Numbered from the stretch's first letter, positions 1 to 5,259 are shown. The stretch: DNA of 5,259 nt from Planctomicrobium sp. (GCA_029259835.1 JAJDEL010000059.1:1-5259); one strand, 5' to 3'. The notes: a model not told the origin generated them from the letters alone. Made by a program: numbers and translations.

Positions 1-724
1 CAAATGTCCCCAGTGCTGTTCCGGCGACCGTGAGATCTTGAGACTGGTCCACAGGTTGATGTCGAGCCAACCCGAGATCGACAAGTTTCGCAGATCCTGT
101 TGACGAGATGATGATATTCGAAGGTTTAATATCGCGATGAACAACACCTGCTGCCGACGTGTGGCGAAGGGCTTCCGCAATTTGAAGTGTGTAATTCACG
201 ACACTCTCTGGATCAAGCTTTCCCTTCTGAAGAATAAACTCCCTGACATTCGTACCGGTCACAAATTCGAAAGCAATGTAATGCAGCCCGTTTTCTTCAC
301 CAATAAAATGCACTCTGGCGATATTGCCATGATCCAACTTGGCTGCAGCTCGGGCTTCATTCTGAAATCGCTGGACCGCTTCCGGATCGACAGACAACTC
401 CGACGAGAGAACTTTCAAAGCAACGACACGATCCAGCCGCTTGTCAATCGCTCGAAAGACCGCGCCCATTCCACCACGTCCAATTCGCTCTTCAAGAACG
501 AAGTGCCCAATCTCCAGGCCAGCTACTGAAGGAAGTGCCCCGGAATCGCCTTCGATTCGAGATGGAAAGAGACGGCTGGCAAACTCAAGCTGTTCACCCA
601 GACTTGCTGGAATTCCCTTTTGATCATCACTTTGCGCAGACTGGTGCCGTGGGAGTGGGCGGACAAACGTAAGGCCACTCCCTTCTGAAACAGAAGACGG
701 TTGTTTGGCACTGAGTTGTGACAT
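1..724 (-). CDS. Hanks-type serine/threonine protein kinase, N-terminal part (runs off left edge)
   Basis: This is a eukaryotic-like Ser/Thr protein kinase that transfers the ATP gamma-phosphate to protein substrates. The 241 visible residues start at an ATG at 722-724. Residues 1-70 are a Ser/Gln/Pro-rich, probably disordered extension without a membrane segment. The kinase domain begins near residue 72. Visible motifs are the glycine loop IGRGGMGAVF (81-90), the ATP-anchoring lysine K104 in VALKV, a likely alpha-C glutamate E123, the catalytic loop HRDIKPSN (196-203, catalytic D198 and metal-binding N203), and DLG (216-218) in place of DFG. The window ends in the activation segment (TVAGTALGTF), so the substrate lobe and any C-terminal sensor or membrane domain are unseen. 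All catalytic residues visible so far are present, so it is probably active. No good Shine-Dalgarno precedes the ATG. The 213 bp upstream hold no gene and no convincing promoter, only a weak 5-bp hairpin (773-786). The substrate is unknown. Confidence 0.93.
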   Translation of the reverse strand, partial: MSQLSAKQPSSVSEGSGLTFVRPLPRHQSAQSDDQKGIPASLGEQLEFASRLFPSRIEGDSGALPSVAGLEIGHFVLEERIGRGGMGAVFRAIDKRLDRVVALKVLSSELSVDPEAVQRFQNEARAAAKLDHGNIARVHFIGEENGLHYIAFEFVTGTNVREFILQKGKLDPESVVNYTLQIAEALRHTSAAGVVHRDIKPSNIIISSTGSAKLVDLGLARHQPVDQSQDLTVAGTALGTF

Positions 725-937
725 CACACTTTCAGGAAATCCGAAGACGGGACATGTTGCTCTCTCTGAAAACCTGAGAATTCAGGCGTTTGCTTGACGA
801 AATCATTCGAGAAATGCAACGATTGAGATCAAACACTCACTTTCGACTGACCTAATTCGATCAAATCGCTTGAAATACTTTACAACTGAATTTTAGCTCC
901 TAATTCAACATCGACGAGAGGGAAATCGGTTCAACAC

Positions 938-1234
938 TCAATTTCCAATGATCCTGTGCAAATCTTTCTCTATTGAAGCGAGGTAATCTGAAAGTTGACC
1001 GCAAAGCTGAAGTGAAAAATCGTCAGCATCGAGCACTTTTCCAACCGCACTCCTGACAGTGAGATCCGTGATCTCTTTCTGATCTTTCGGGTCATTTCCC
1101 TTACGGGCTGTTCTGCGCAGAAGATGTGCTTTGGGAACATAACCATGTTCAAGGTGGTGAATTAACTCCCGAATCAATCTCTCTGATTCGTTGAGTTTGT
1201 TACGAAGCGTCAAATTTTCTAGTTGCTGGCTCAT
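938..1234 (-). CDS. Small helical protein of unknown function (98 aa)
   Basis: I do not recognise this family. The ATG at 1232-1234 gives 98 residues beginning MSQQLENLTLRNKL and ending at a TGA at 938-940. An in-frame TTG at 1280-1282 would add 16 residues but has poor start context, while the ATG has a weak AAGAGA-like purine stretch about 8 bases upstream. Residues 3-30 are rich in Leu, Glu and Arg with regular leucine/isoleucine spacing, which suggests an amphipathic or coiled-coil helix. A basic stretch (LLRRTARKG, 39-47) follows, then a second predicted helical half (about 52-97). There is one cysteine, no signal peptide, no membrane segment and no metal-binding motif. The gene is divergent from the phosphoesterase and lies upstream of the kinase on the same strand, so it could share a transcript with the kinase across the 213-bp gap. 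Coding status is likely but rests only on an open frame, composition and layout. Confidence 0.6.
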   Translation of the reverse strand: MSQQLENLTLRNKLNESERLIRELIHHLEHGYVPKAHLLRRTARKGNDPKDQKEITDLTVRSAVGKVLDADDFSLQLCGQLSDYLASIEKDLHRIIGN

Positions 1235-1310
1235 CGAAGCGTCTCTTTTCTTGGAGAATGGATCGAATACCGACACCTGCAAGCATTGATGAATGAAACC
1301 ACTGCGTCTT

Positions 1311-1341
1311 ATTCTAACGCTTTGCCCCGACCTTTGGTCAA
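1311..1341 (-). promoter_or_regulatory. Candidate sigma-70-like promoter for the 98-aa protein gene
   Basis: Reading the minus strand, TTGACC (1336-1341) matches five of six bases of the -35 consensus. TAGAAT (1311-1316) matches five of six bases of the -10 consensus. The 19-base spacer is longer than the preferred 17, which weakens the call. It would place the transcript start about 70 bases before the ATG at 1234. The short dyad GACC-ttt-GGTC (1329-1339) overlaps the -35 box. No convincing promoter was found for the divergent phosphoesterase in the same interval. Confidence 0.3.
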
Positions 1342-1360
1342 CAATATTTGTAGAAATCTG

Positions 1361-2080
1361 ATGCGAATTCTGGTCCTAGGCGACATTCATTCAAATTGGG
1401 CGGCTCTACGCGCTATCGATGAGGAATTCGATTTTTGTGTTTTCACTGGCGATCTCGTCGATTACGGGACAGATCCGCTCCCTTGCATCGATTGGGTCCG
1501 TAAGCATGTCTCTGCCGCGGTCCGCGGCAATCACGACCACGCTGTTGCTCAGCGAGTTCAAGCTGTCGGGACATCAGGTTTCCGTCGACTGGCAGCAGCA
1601 ACACGTCCTTTACATTGGAAACAGCTTGATTCCAGTCGGCTGAAATTCCTGGGGAGATTGCCAGTCACAACTCACTTTCGGACAGATGAATTCTCAATCC
1701 AACTCGTCCACGCAACTCCCAGAGATCCGATGGACGAATACCTGACTGCTGATCCAGAGGCCTGGAAATTACGACTCGGCGACGTGAATGCAGATTTTGT
1801 TTGTGTTGGACATTCACACATCCCTTATCATTTGGACCTTGGAGAGATTCAGGTCATCAACCCAGGCAGTGTTGGACAACCGCGAGATGGCGACCCACGT
1901 GCTGCATATGCAATTATTGAAGACCGTGCAGTCACTCTGCACCGAGTCGAATACGATATCGATGACGCAGTCAAACAAGTTCAATCGACAGGCGTTGACG
2001 ACTGGGTCGTCAAACTCAATGAAGCCATCTGGAGAAGAGGCGGTCAACTCTCCAAAGAGCAAATGGATGCGTTTCATTAG
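1361..2080 (+). CDS. YfcE/MJ0936-type metallophosphoesterase (calcineurin-like, 239 aa)
   Basis: This is a cytoplasmic binuclear-metal phosphoesterase of the calcineurin-like superfamily, closest in layout to the compact YfcE/MJ0936 group, which hydrolyses phosphodiesters or phosphomonoesters. All family motifs are present in order: GDIH (7-10, metal ligands D8 and H10), GDLVDYG (30-36, D31), GNHD (56-59, N57 and H58), VHATP (116-120, H117) and GHSH (150-153, H151 and H153), followed by the INPGSVGQPRDGDPRAAYA segment (166-184) typical of this group. The ATG at 1361 is chosen because MRILVLGDIH is the usual domain start. The frame stays open upstream to a TTG at 1223 and an ATG at 1289, but that extension overlaps the divergent small gene and lacks domain character. 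There is no Shine-Dalgarno. A C-terminal tail of about 35 residues follows the core. The physiological substrate cannot be told from sequence, and neighbours give no pathway link. Confidence 0.9.
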   Translation: MRILVLGDIHSNWAALRAIDEEFDFCVFTGDLVDYGTDPLPCIDWVRKHVSAAVRGNHDHAVAQRVQAVGTSGFRRLAAATRPLHWKQLDSSRLKFLGRLPVTTHFRTDEFSIQLVHATPRDPMDEYLTADPEAWKLRLGDVNADFVCVGHSHIPYHLDLGEIQVINPGSVGQPRDGDPRAAYAIIEDRAVTLHRVEYDIDDAVKQVQSTGVDDWVVKLNEAIWRRGGQLSKEQMDAFH

Positions 2081-2122
2081 GGGCAAGTGAAGGAAGTCGT
2101 TAAGGGTTGATCGCTGAGAATC

Positions 2123-2215
2123 GACTCAACGACTCAACGACTCAACGACTCAACGACTCAACGACTCAACGACTCAACGACTCAACGACTCAACCCTCAA
2201 CCCTCAACCCTCAAC
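2123..2215 (+). repeat. Tandem array: nine 8-bp units GACTCAAC followed by three 7-bp units CCTCAAC
   Basis: Nine consecutive, exact copies of GACTCAAC occupy 2123-2194. They are followed without a break by three exact copies of CCTCAAC (2195-2215) and a partial CCTAC that abuts the ATG at 2221. An inverted partner of the 7-mer region, AGGGTTGA, lies at 2103-2110. The array lies in the 140-bp gap between the phosphoesterase and SDR genes, so it would be 5' untranslated RNA of the SDR gene or an intercistronic spacer. The frame is open through it (repeating the peptide RLNDSTTQ) only because the unit contains no stop in any of the three forward frames. It is not good evidence of coding. The perfect copies point to recent slippage or homogenisation. 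Confidence 0.95.
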
Positions 2216-2220
2216 CCTAC

Positions 2221-3234
2221 ATGCACATTTGCGTCACAGGTGGTGGTGGCTTTCTCGGTCGCTACATCGTCGAACAACTTCTTCAGAACGGGCATCACGT
2301 CCGTATCTTCTGCCGTGGAAATTATCCGGACCTCAAATCTCTGGGTGTAGAAATTATCCAAGGTGACTTGCGTGACCCTGCCAAGGTTGAAAAAGCTGTC
2401 CAAGGTACAGAAGCAGTTTTTCATGTTGCAGCAGTTCCTGGAATTTGGGGGAAGTGGGAGACATACCATTCGATCAACACTCTCGGAACGCAGCACGTTA
2501 TTGACGCCTGTCGAAATCAGGGTTGTGGTCGGCTGATTTACACAAGTTCGCCGAGTGTTGTCTATGATGGAAAGCCGCACTTCAATGCGGACGAATCGCT
2601 GCCCTACCCTAAGGGCTATCTTTGCCATTACCCGCACTCCAAGGCGCTGGCAGAGAAAGCCGTTCTGCAAGCGAATGACGAAAACTTCTCCACCGTCGCG
2701 CTTCGACCGCACCTCATTTGGGGACCACGGGACAACCATTTAATTCCAAGATTGCTCGACCGGGCAATGTCTGGAAGATTGATTCGTGTCGGCGACGGCA
2801 CAAACGTTGTCTCCATGTCTTACGTTGAAAACGCGGCCGCCGCACACATTCAGGCGTTTGAAGCGTTATCCACACAAAGCATGTGCGCTGGCAAAGCCTA
2901 CTTCATTAACGAAGCTGAACCTGTTCCTCTATGGTCCTGGATTGACCAGCTATTGGCACTCGGAGGACTTCCGCCCGTCCGTCGTTCAATTTCACCCACC
3001 ATGGCAAGAACCATCGGTGCCACAATGGAAGCAGCATTCTCTTTATTCCGACTCAGTTCCGAGCCACCAATGACACGATTTCTCGCCTCACAATTGAGTC
3101 AATCGCATTCGTACTCCATCGAAAACGCAATACAGGATTTCGGTTGCGAGCCTCAAGTGACGTTCGCCGAAGGAATGCAAAAACTCGAACCGGAAGTTAA
3201 AGAATACGTTGCGAGAAAACAAAAAAGCGGGTGA
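2221..3234 (+). CDS. NAD(P)-dependent epimerase/dehydratase or 3-beta-HSD-like reductase (extended SDR, 337 aa)
   Basis: This is a cytoplasmic extended short-chain dehydrogenase/reductase. The Rossmann fold starts at residue 1, with the nucleotide-binding motif TGGGGFLG (6-13; G7, G10, G13). An acidic GDL (48-50) is in the usual adenine-contact position, and FHVAAV (67-72) corresponds to the NNAG-like strand end. The active site shows TSS (108-110) and YPHSK (137-141), giving Y137 and K141. [10 protein letters not shown] (162-171) and [14 protein letters not shown] (200-213) are typical of the NAD-dependent epimerase and 3-beta-hydroxysteroid dehydrogenase families. The overall pattern recalls bacterial OleD-like 2-alkyl-3-oxoalkanoate reductases, but no oleA, oleB or oleC gene is in view, so the substrate is left open. 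The ATG at 2221 is chosen because it begins the fold exactly. A TTG at 2107 in the same frame would add 38 residues encoded mostly by the repeat array. No Shine-Dalgarno is present. Its stop codon lies inside the opposing terminator hairpin. Confidence 0.9.
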   Translation: MHICVTGGGGFLGRYIVEQLLQNGHHVRIFCRGNYPDLKSLGVEIIQGDLRDPAKVEKAVQGTEAVFHVAAVPGIWGKWETYHSINTLGTQHVIDACRNQGCGRLIYTSSPSVVYDGKPHFNADESLPYPKGYLCHYPHSKALAEKAVLQANDENFSTVALRPHLIWGPRDNHLIPRLLDRAMSGRLIRVGDGTNVVSMSYVENAAAAHIQAFEALSTQSMCAGKAYFINEAEPVPLWSWIDQLLALGGLPPVRRSISPTMARTIGATMEAAFSLFRLSSEPPMTRFLASQLSQSHSYSIENAIQDFGCEPQVTFAEGMQKLEPEVKEYVARKQKSG

Positions 3235-3257
3235 ACCTCATCAATGAGATCCACCCG
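3221..3257 (-). terminator. Rho-independent terminator of the PpiC-type isomerase gene
   Basis: Reading the minus strand, the arms CGGGTG (3252-3257) and CACCCG (3228-3233) form a 6-bp GC-rich stem. Inside it a second stem pairs CTCA (3245-3248) with TGAG (3237-3240) around a 4-base loop. The run CTTTTTTG (T tract at 3221-3226) follows closely. It starts 32 bases past the isomerase stop. The plus strand has no T tract after the hairpin, so it is a one-way signal. It overlaps the last codons and the stop (3232-3234) of the SDR gene. Confidence 0.75.
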
Positions 3258-3288
3258 TTGGATAGAGTCATGCAGTCATTCGAATTGA

Positions 3289-4359
3289 CTACTTTGTGGC
3301 AGGTTGCAACGCTGCTGTCTGCTGAATGGGACTACGACCAGCGGTCGTCGTACGAGTCAGGAAATTGTCGATTTGAGCTTCACTGCGAATTTTCTCAAAG
3401 ACCTGGGCAACAGATTTCTGAGTTTGCTGTTCTGTTAATTGCTCCAGAAGGTCATTCCAGACGACGCGGATATCTTCAACGACCGGTTCGGTTCGTCCTT
3501 CGCATTTCAAAATGACGTAACTGCTATCTGCAACTTCGATGAGTCCAGAGACTTCACCAGATCGTAATTTGAATGCTTCCTCTTCAACCGTCGGGCTTCC
3601 ACCATGTTTGCGAATCGGGGGAATGACTCCACCGAGAGGGCGTGAGTTAGGATCAGTAGAATGCTCACGAGCCAGACGACCAAAATCATCGGGAGTGGCC
3701 CGACACTGATCCCAAATTTCCGTCGCTTGACGGATATTGCCATTCACTAGAATCATACGTGCCTTAACACGCGGTCCATAATCGCGTTCGAAGCCTTCTT
3801 GCATTTCTTTTTCTGACACTTGAATGCTCTTGCCTGCCAGTTTTTTCAGGGCAATCATCGGCCAGATCACGTCGTTGTGGTACTGATCTTTGGTCAGTCC
3901 ACGCTCACTTGCCAGCATTTGATACCAAGTATCCACAGGCAGGTTAAACTTCTCCGCGGTTTCCGCAACTTCTTGTTCGACTTCGCCGCTTTTGATGGTG
4001 ATTCCTTGGCGGTCGCATTCCTGCTGAATGATCAATCGGTTGATCAAATTATCCAGAACTTCCGCACCATGACGCTCCACAGAATAACGAGCAACCACAT
4101 CGTAGGTGATGGACTGGTTATTAACTTTCGCCAATACTTTTCCAGGCGTCCCGTTCAGGGTCGCCCTCCCCTTGTCACTTAAAGTCCCATCTGACTGTGC
4201 AGACCCAGGGCTTGCTCTGAAAAACTGAAAGCAAACACCAGCAACAACAAGCAGCACAACAGTCCCGGCAATGTAGTTCGTCCAGGATTGTTGGGAGGGC
4301 TGAACAGAGGGTGTTGGTTCAGGATCTTGGTTCTCAGGAGAGTGATTCTGTTCACTCAT
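3289..4359 (-). CDS. Membrane-anchored PpiC-type (parvulin) peptidyl-prolyl cis-trans isomerase, SurA/PrsA-like (356 aa)
   Basis: This is a foldase that catalyses cis-trans isomerisation of prolyl bonds and chaperones proteins outside the cytoplasmic membrane. Numbering from the ATG at 4357-4359, residues 1-27 are a polar Pro/Gln/Glu-rich cytoplasmic tail and about 29-47 form one hydrophobic segment (YIAGTVVLLVVAGVCFQFF). That segment is probably an uncleaved signal anchor, as there is no lipobox. A SurA-N-like helical region (about 75-180) includes the VLAKVNNQSITYDVV start and DNLINRLIIQQE. The parvulin domain follows (about 200-290) with KARMILV, DFGRLAREHSTDPNSRPLGG, EEAFKLRSGEVSGLIE and SSYVILKCEGR. 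A helical C-terminal tail returns to chaperone-like composition. GGAG lies 9 bases upstream of this ATG; an ATG 15 bases earlier (4372-4374) contains that GGAG in its own first codons and is less likely. It is transcribed away from pyrE and towards the SDR gene. Clients are unknown. Confidence 0.9.
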   Translation of the reverse strand: MSEQNHSPENQDPEPTPSVQPSQQSWTNYIAGTVVLLVVAGVCFQFFRASPGSAQSDGTLSDKGRATLNGTPGKVLAKVNNQSITYDVVARYSVERHGAEVLDNLINRLIIQQECDRQGITIKSGEVEQEVAETAEKFNLPVDTWYQMLASERGLTKDQYHNDVIWPMIALKKLAGKSIQVSEKEMQEGFERDYGPRVKARMILVNGNIRQATEIWDQCRATPDDFGRLAREHSTDPNSRPLGGVIPPIRKHGGSPTVEEEAFKLRSGEVSGLIEVADSSYVILKCEGRTEPVVEDIRVVWNDLLEQLTEQQTQKSVAQVFEKIRSEAQIDNFLTRTTTAGRSPIQQTAALQPATK

Positions 4360-4368
4360 GGTATTGGA

Positions 4369-4372
4369 CTCC
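4369..4372 (-). promoter_or_regulatory. Shine-Dalgarno site deciding the isomerase start
   Basis: On the minus strand GGAG (4369-4372) lies 9 bases before the ATG at 4357-4359. It favours that start over the in-frame ATG at 4372-4374, which overlaps the motif. Confidence 0.55.
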
Positions 4373-4374
4373 AT

Positions 4375-4569
4375 CCGTGGGTCGAAAATTTGAACAGTTA
4401 TTGAGGCATTCGAGATAACGCAGCATTCGATCTCGATTTCCTTGTACCATTTACCGGAAAATATGATTTTAGGTCAAGATCGCTGTCTCCTCTGCCGATA
4501 AAGCTGGTTTCGCTGTGTAAAAATTACAAGAACTGAGACTTTAAGGACGCGTATCACGAAACTATTTAC
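4375..4569. promoter_or_regulatory. Divergent intergenic region between the isomerase gene and pyrE
   Basis: This AT-richer stretch must hold promoters for both divergent genes, but neither is clear. For the isomerase the best minus-strand candidate is TTGACC (4472-4477), 17 bases from GTAAAT (4449-4454), a poor -10 box. For pyrE the stretch at about 4515-4545 is A/T-rich (GTAAAAATTACAAG) but lacks a good -35 partner. No small gene is evident. Confidence 0.3.
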
Positions 4570-4609
4570 GCAAAGCCGGTTTGCCGTACACTTCAAGCGT
4601 ACGGCTAAA
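4570..4609 (+). repeat. Palindromic element, leader copy upstream of pyrE
   Basis: A 23-base core at 4583-4605 folds into a hairpin with 11-base arms around one central base (C4594). The outer arms are GCCGTAC and GTACGGC. One pair (A4590 with C4598) is mismatched on the plus strand but would be a G-U wobble in minus-strand RNA. GCAAAGCCGGTTT precedes it (4570-4582) and TAAA follows. The same organisation recurs at 5201-5238 after pyrE. The hairpin ends 13 bases before the pyrE Shine-Dalgarno, so it would fall in the leader RNA if transcription starts upstream. No T tract follows, so a strong terminator role here is unlikely. Confidence 0.8.
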
Positions 4610-4618
4610 CATTTTGAT

Positions 4619-4623
4619 GGAGA
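4619..4623 (+). promoter_or_regulatory. Shine-Dalgarno site of pyrE
   Basis: GGAGA lies 7 bases before the ATG at 4631 and fits normal spacing, supporting that start. It is one of the clearer ribosome-binding sites in the window. Confidence 0.65.
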
Positions 4624-4630
4624 ACGCTGC

Positions 4631-5185
4631 ATGTATGACAAAAACGCTTTGAAAGAACTCTTTCGTGAACGCGCTCTCAAGTTTGGAGACTTCACACTCG
4701 CATCCGGCAAGAAGGCAACTTATTACCTTGATGGCAAACAGATCACCTTGCATTCCAAGGGTCTCCAACTCGTCAGCGAAGGCTTTCTGGAACTCCTGAA
4801 CACAGACGAAGTCGATGCCGTCGGTGGAATGTCCATCGGGGCTGACCCAATCGCCGCTGGTGTCCTCTCCGCCGCTGCGACTCACGGGCAGGAACTCCTC
4901 GGATTCCTCGTCCGGAAAGAGTCGAAAGGGCATGGAACGAACAAATATGTTGAGGGACCAGTTCAACCTGGCATGAAAGTCGCCATCGTCGAAGACGTCG
5001 TCACGACCGGTGGCAGTTCCCTCCTCGCTATCGAACGAGTTGAGGACTTCGGTTGCGAAGTCGTTCAGGTTTTGACCATCATCGACCGTATGGAAGGGGG
5101 CGCTGCCAACTTCAAAGACAAAGGCTACGCCTTCGAATCTTTGCTGACGATCGAAGACTTCGGGATTACGCCGCCGTCTGCATAG
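4631..5185 (+). CDS. pyrE: Orotate phosphoribosyltransferase (184 aa)
   Basis: PyrE joins orotate to phosphoribosyl pyrophosphate to make orotidine 5'-monophosphate, the fifth step of de novo UMP synthesis, in the cytoplasm. FTLASGKKATYYLDGK (21-36) is the N-terminal signature. GGMSIGADPIAAGV (65-78) is the conserved strand-loop. RKESKGHG (95-102) is the flexible catalytic loop with K96, K99 and H101. VAIVEDVVTTGGSS (117-130) is the PRPP-binding motif with its adjacent acidic pair E121/D122. At 184 residues it matches the compact PyrE form rather than the roughly 213-residue enterobacterial form, and is complete at both ends. It stands alone, with no other pyrimidine gene in view, and is divergent from the isomerase gene. 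Related palindromic elements lie on both sides. The downstream one probably terminates the transcript; the upstream one lies in the leader and could affect expression. Confidence 0.96.
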   Translation: MYDKNALKELFRERALKFGDFTLASGKKATYYLDGKQITLHSKGLQLVSEGFLELLNTDEVDAVGGMSIGADPIAAGVLSAAATHGQELLGFLVRKESKGHGTNKYVEGPVQPGMKVAIVEDVVTTGGSSLLAIERVEDFGCEVVQVLTIIDRMEGGAANFKDKGYAFESLLTIEDFGITPPSA

Positions 5186-5200
5186 AAGACGTTTTCGCAA

Positions 5201-5238
5201 GCAAACCGGTTTGCCACACACTTGAAGTGTGTGGCAAA
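5201..5238 (+). repeat. Palindromic element, downstream copy after pyrE
   Basis: This copy begins with a perfect 14-base palindrome (5201-5214; GCAAACC then GGTTTGC). It continues into a perfect hairpin at 5210-5238 with 14-base arms around a single G (5224), the core being 5213-5235. It aligns without gaps in the 23-base core to the copy at 4583-4605. The two cores differ at pairs 4:20 and 5:19 in a compensatory way. It starts 15 bases after the pyrE stop. Confidence 0.85.
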
Positions 5239-5248
5239 TATTTATTTT
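5210..5248 (+). terminator. Likely Rho-independent terminator of pyrE
   Basis: A perfect 14-bp stem (TTTGCCACACACTT pairing with AAGTGTGTGGCAAA) starts 24 bases after the pyrE stop. It is followed by the T-rich run TATTTATTTT (5239-5248). The T tract is interrupted by A and the loop is minimal in the full pairing, so termination may be imperfect. The hairpin is also a copy of the repeated element found before pyrE. Confidence 0.65.
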
Positions 5249-5259
5249 CGAGTCATCTC

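Noticed and set aside
179..192. Third copy of the pyrE-flanking element (TTGAAGTGTGT)
   Set aside because: Only one half-arm matches, no opposing arm is present, and the bases encode conserved kinase sequence.
137..529. Plus-strand open frame of 130 codons
   Set aside because: It is antisense to the kinase catalytic domain, which has complete motifs, and has no independent signature.
773..786. Hairpin CCTGA-gaat-TCAGG upstream of the kinase
   Set aside because: The stem is only 5 bp, has no T tract on either strand and no second copy, so it is compatible with chance.
1223..1360. 46-residue N-terminal extension of the phosphoesterase
   Set aside because: The TTG start lies inside the divergent small gene, and the extension has no domain character. 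MRILVLGDIH at 1361 is the usual family start.
2123..2215. CRISPR array
   Set aside because: The units are 7-8 bp and directly adjacent, with no spacers.
2107..2220. N-terminal extension of the SDR made of RLNDSTTQ peptide repeats
   Set aside because: It depends on a TTG start without a ribosome-binding site. The Rossmann fold begins exactly at the ATG at 2221, and the array is open in every forward frame because its unit contains no stop.
2197..2739. Minus-strand open frame of 180 codons
   Set aside because: It is a shadow of the SDR Rossmann region, begins in SDR coding sequence, ends in the repeat array and shows no recognisable domain.
4562..5221. Minus-strand open frame of 219 codons, longer than pyrE itself
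   Set aside because: It is fully antisense to pyrE, whose motifs are unmistakable. The translated sequence shows no domain, and both of its ends fall in the palindromic elements.
4570..5238. Mobile element with pyrE as cargo between the paired palindromes
   Set aside because: The copies are direct rather than inverted, no transposase or target-site duplication is visible, and pyrE composition matches its neighbours.

Overview
The window looks like ordinary chromosomal DNA from a planctomycete-like bacterium of moderate GC (roughly half G+C). The main clues are a Hanks-type Ser/Thr kinase with a long soluble N-terminal extension and DLG in place of DFG, several genes without a clear Shine-Dalgarno sequence, and loosely packed genes on alternating strands. 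This placement is an inference from protein style; there is no rRNA or other phylogenetic marker here.

Layout, left to right. Positions 1-724 (minus) hold the N-terminal 241 residues of the protein kinase; its C-terminus lies beyond the left edge. Positions 938-1234 (minus) encode an unrecognised 98-residue helical protein. It is divergent from a YfcE/MJ0936-type metallophosphoesterase at 1361-2080 (plus). A tandem array of nine exact 8-bp units followed by three 7-bp units (2123-2215) fills most of the gap to an extended-SDR NAD(P)-dependent reductase/epimerase at 2221-3234 (plus), and ends 5 bp before its ATG. Convergent to that gene is a membrane-anchored PpiC-type (parvulin) peptidyl-prolyl isomerase at 3289-4359 (minus). 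The terminator of the isomerase gene overlaps the stop codon of the SDR gene. The last gene is pyrE, orotate phosphoribosyltransferase, at 4631-5185 (plus).

The genes do not form one pathway: they cover signalling (kinase), phosphoester hydrolysis, a reductase/epimerase of unknown substrate, extracytoplasmic protein folding and pyrimidine synthesis. No mobile element, CRISPR array, tRNA, rRNA or defence system is visible.

The most interesting structure is non-coding. Two homologous palindromic elements, in the same orientation and 630 bp apart, bracket pyrE, one in its leader and one at its terminator. Their 23-nt hairpin cores differ by two compensatory base-pair changes, so pairing has been kept while sequence drifted. 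Each element also carries an adjoining GGTTTGC segment that could pair either with a 5' partner or with the 3' side of the hairpin. The octamer array directly before the SDR gene is the second unusual item.
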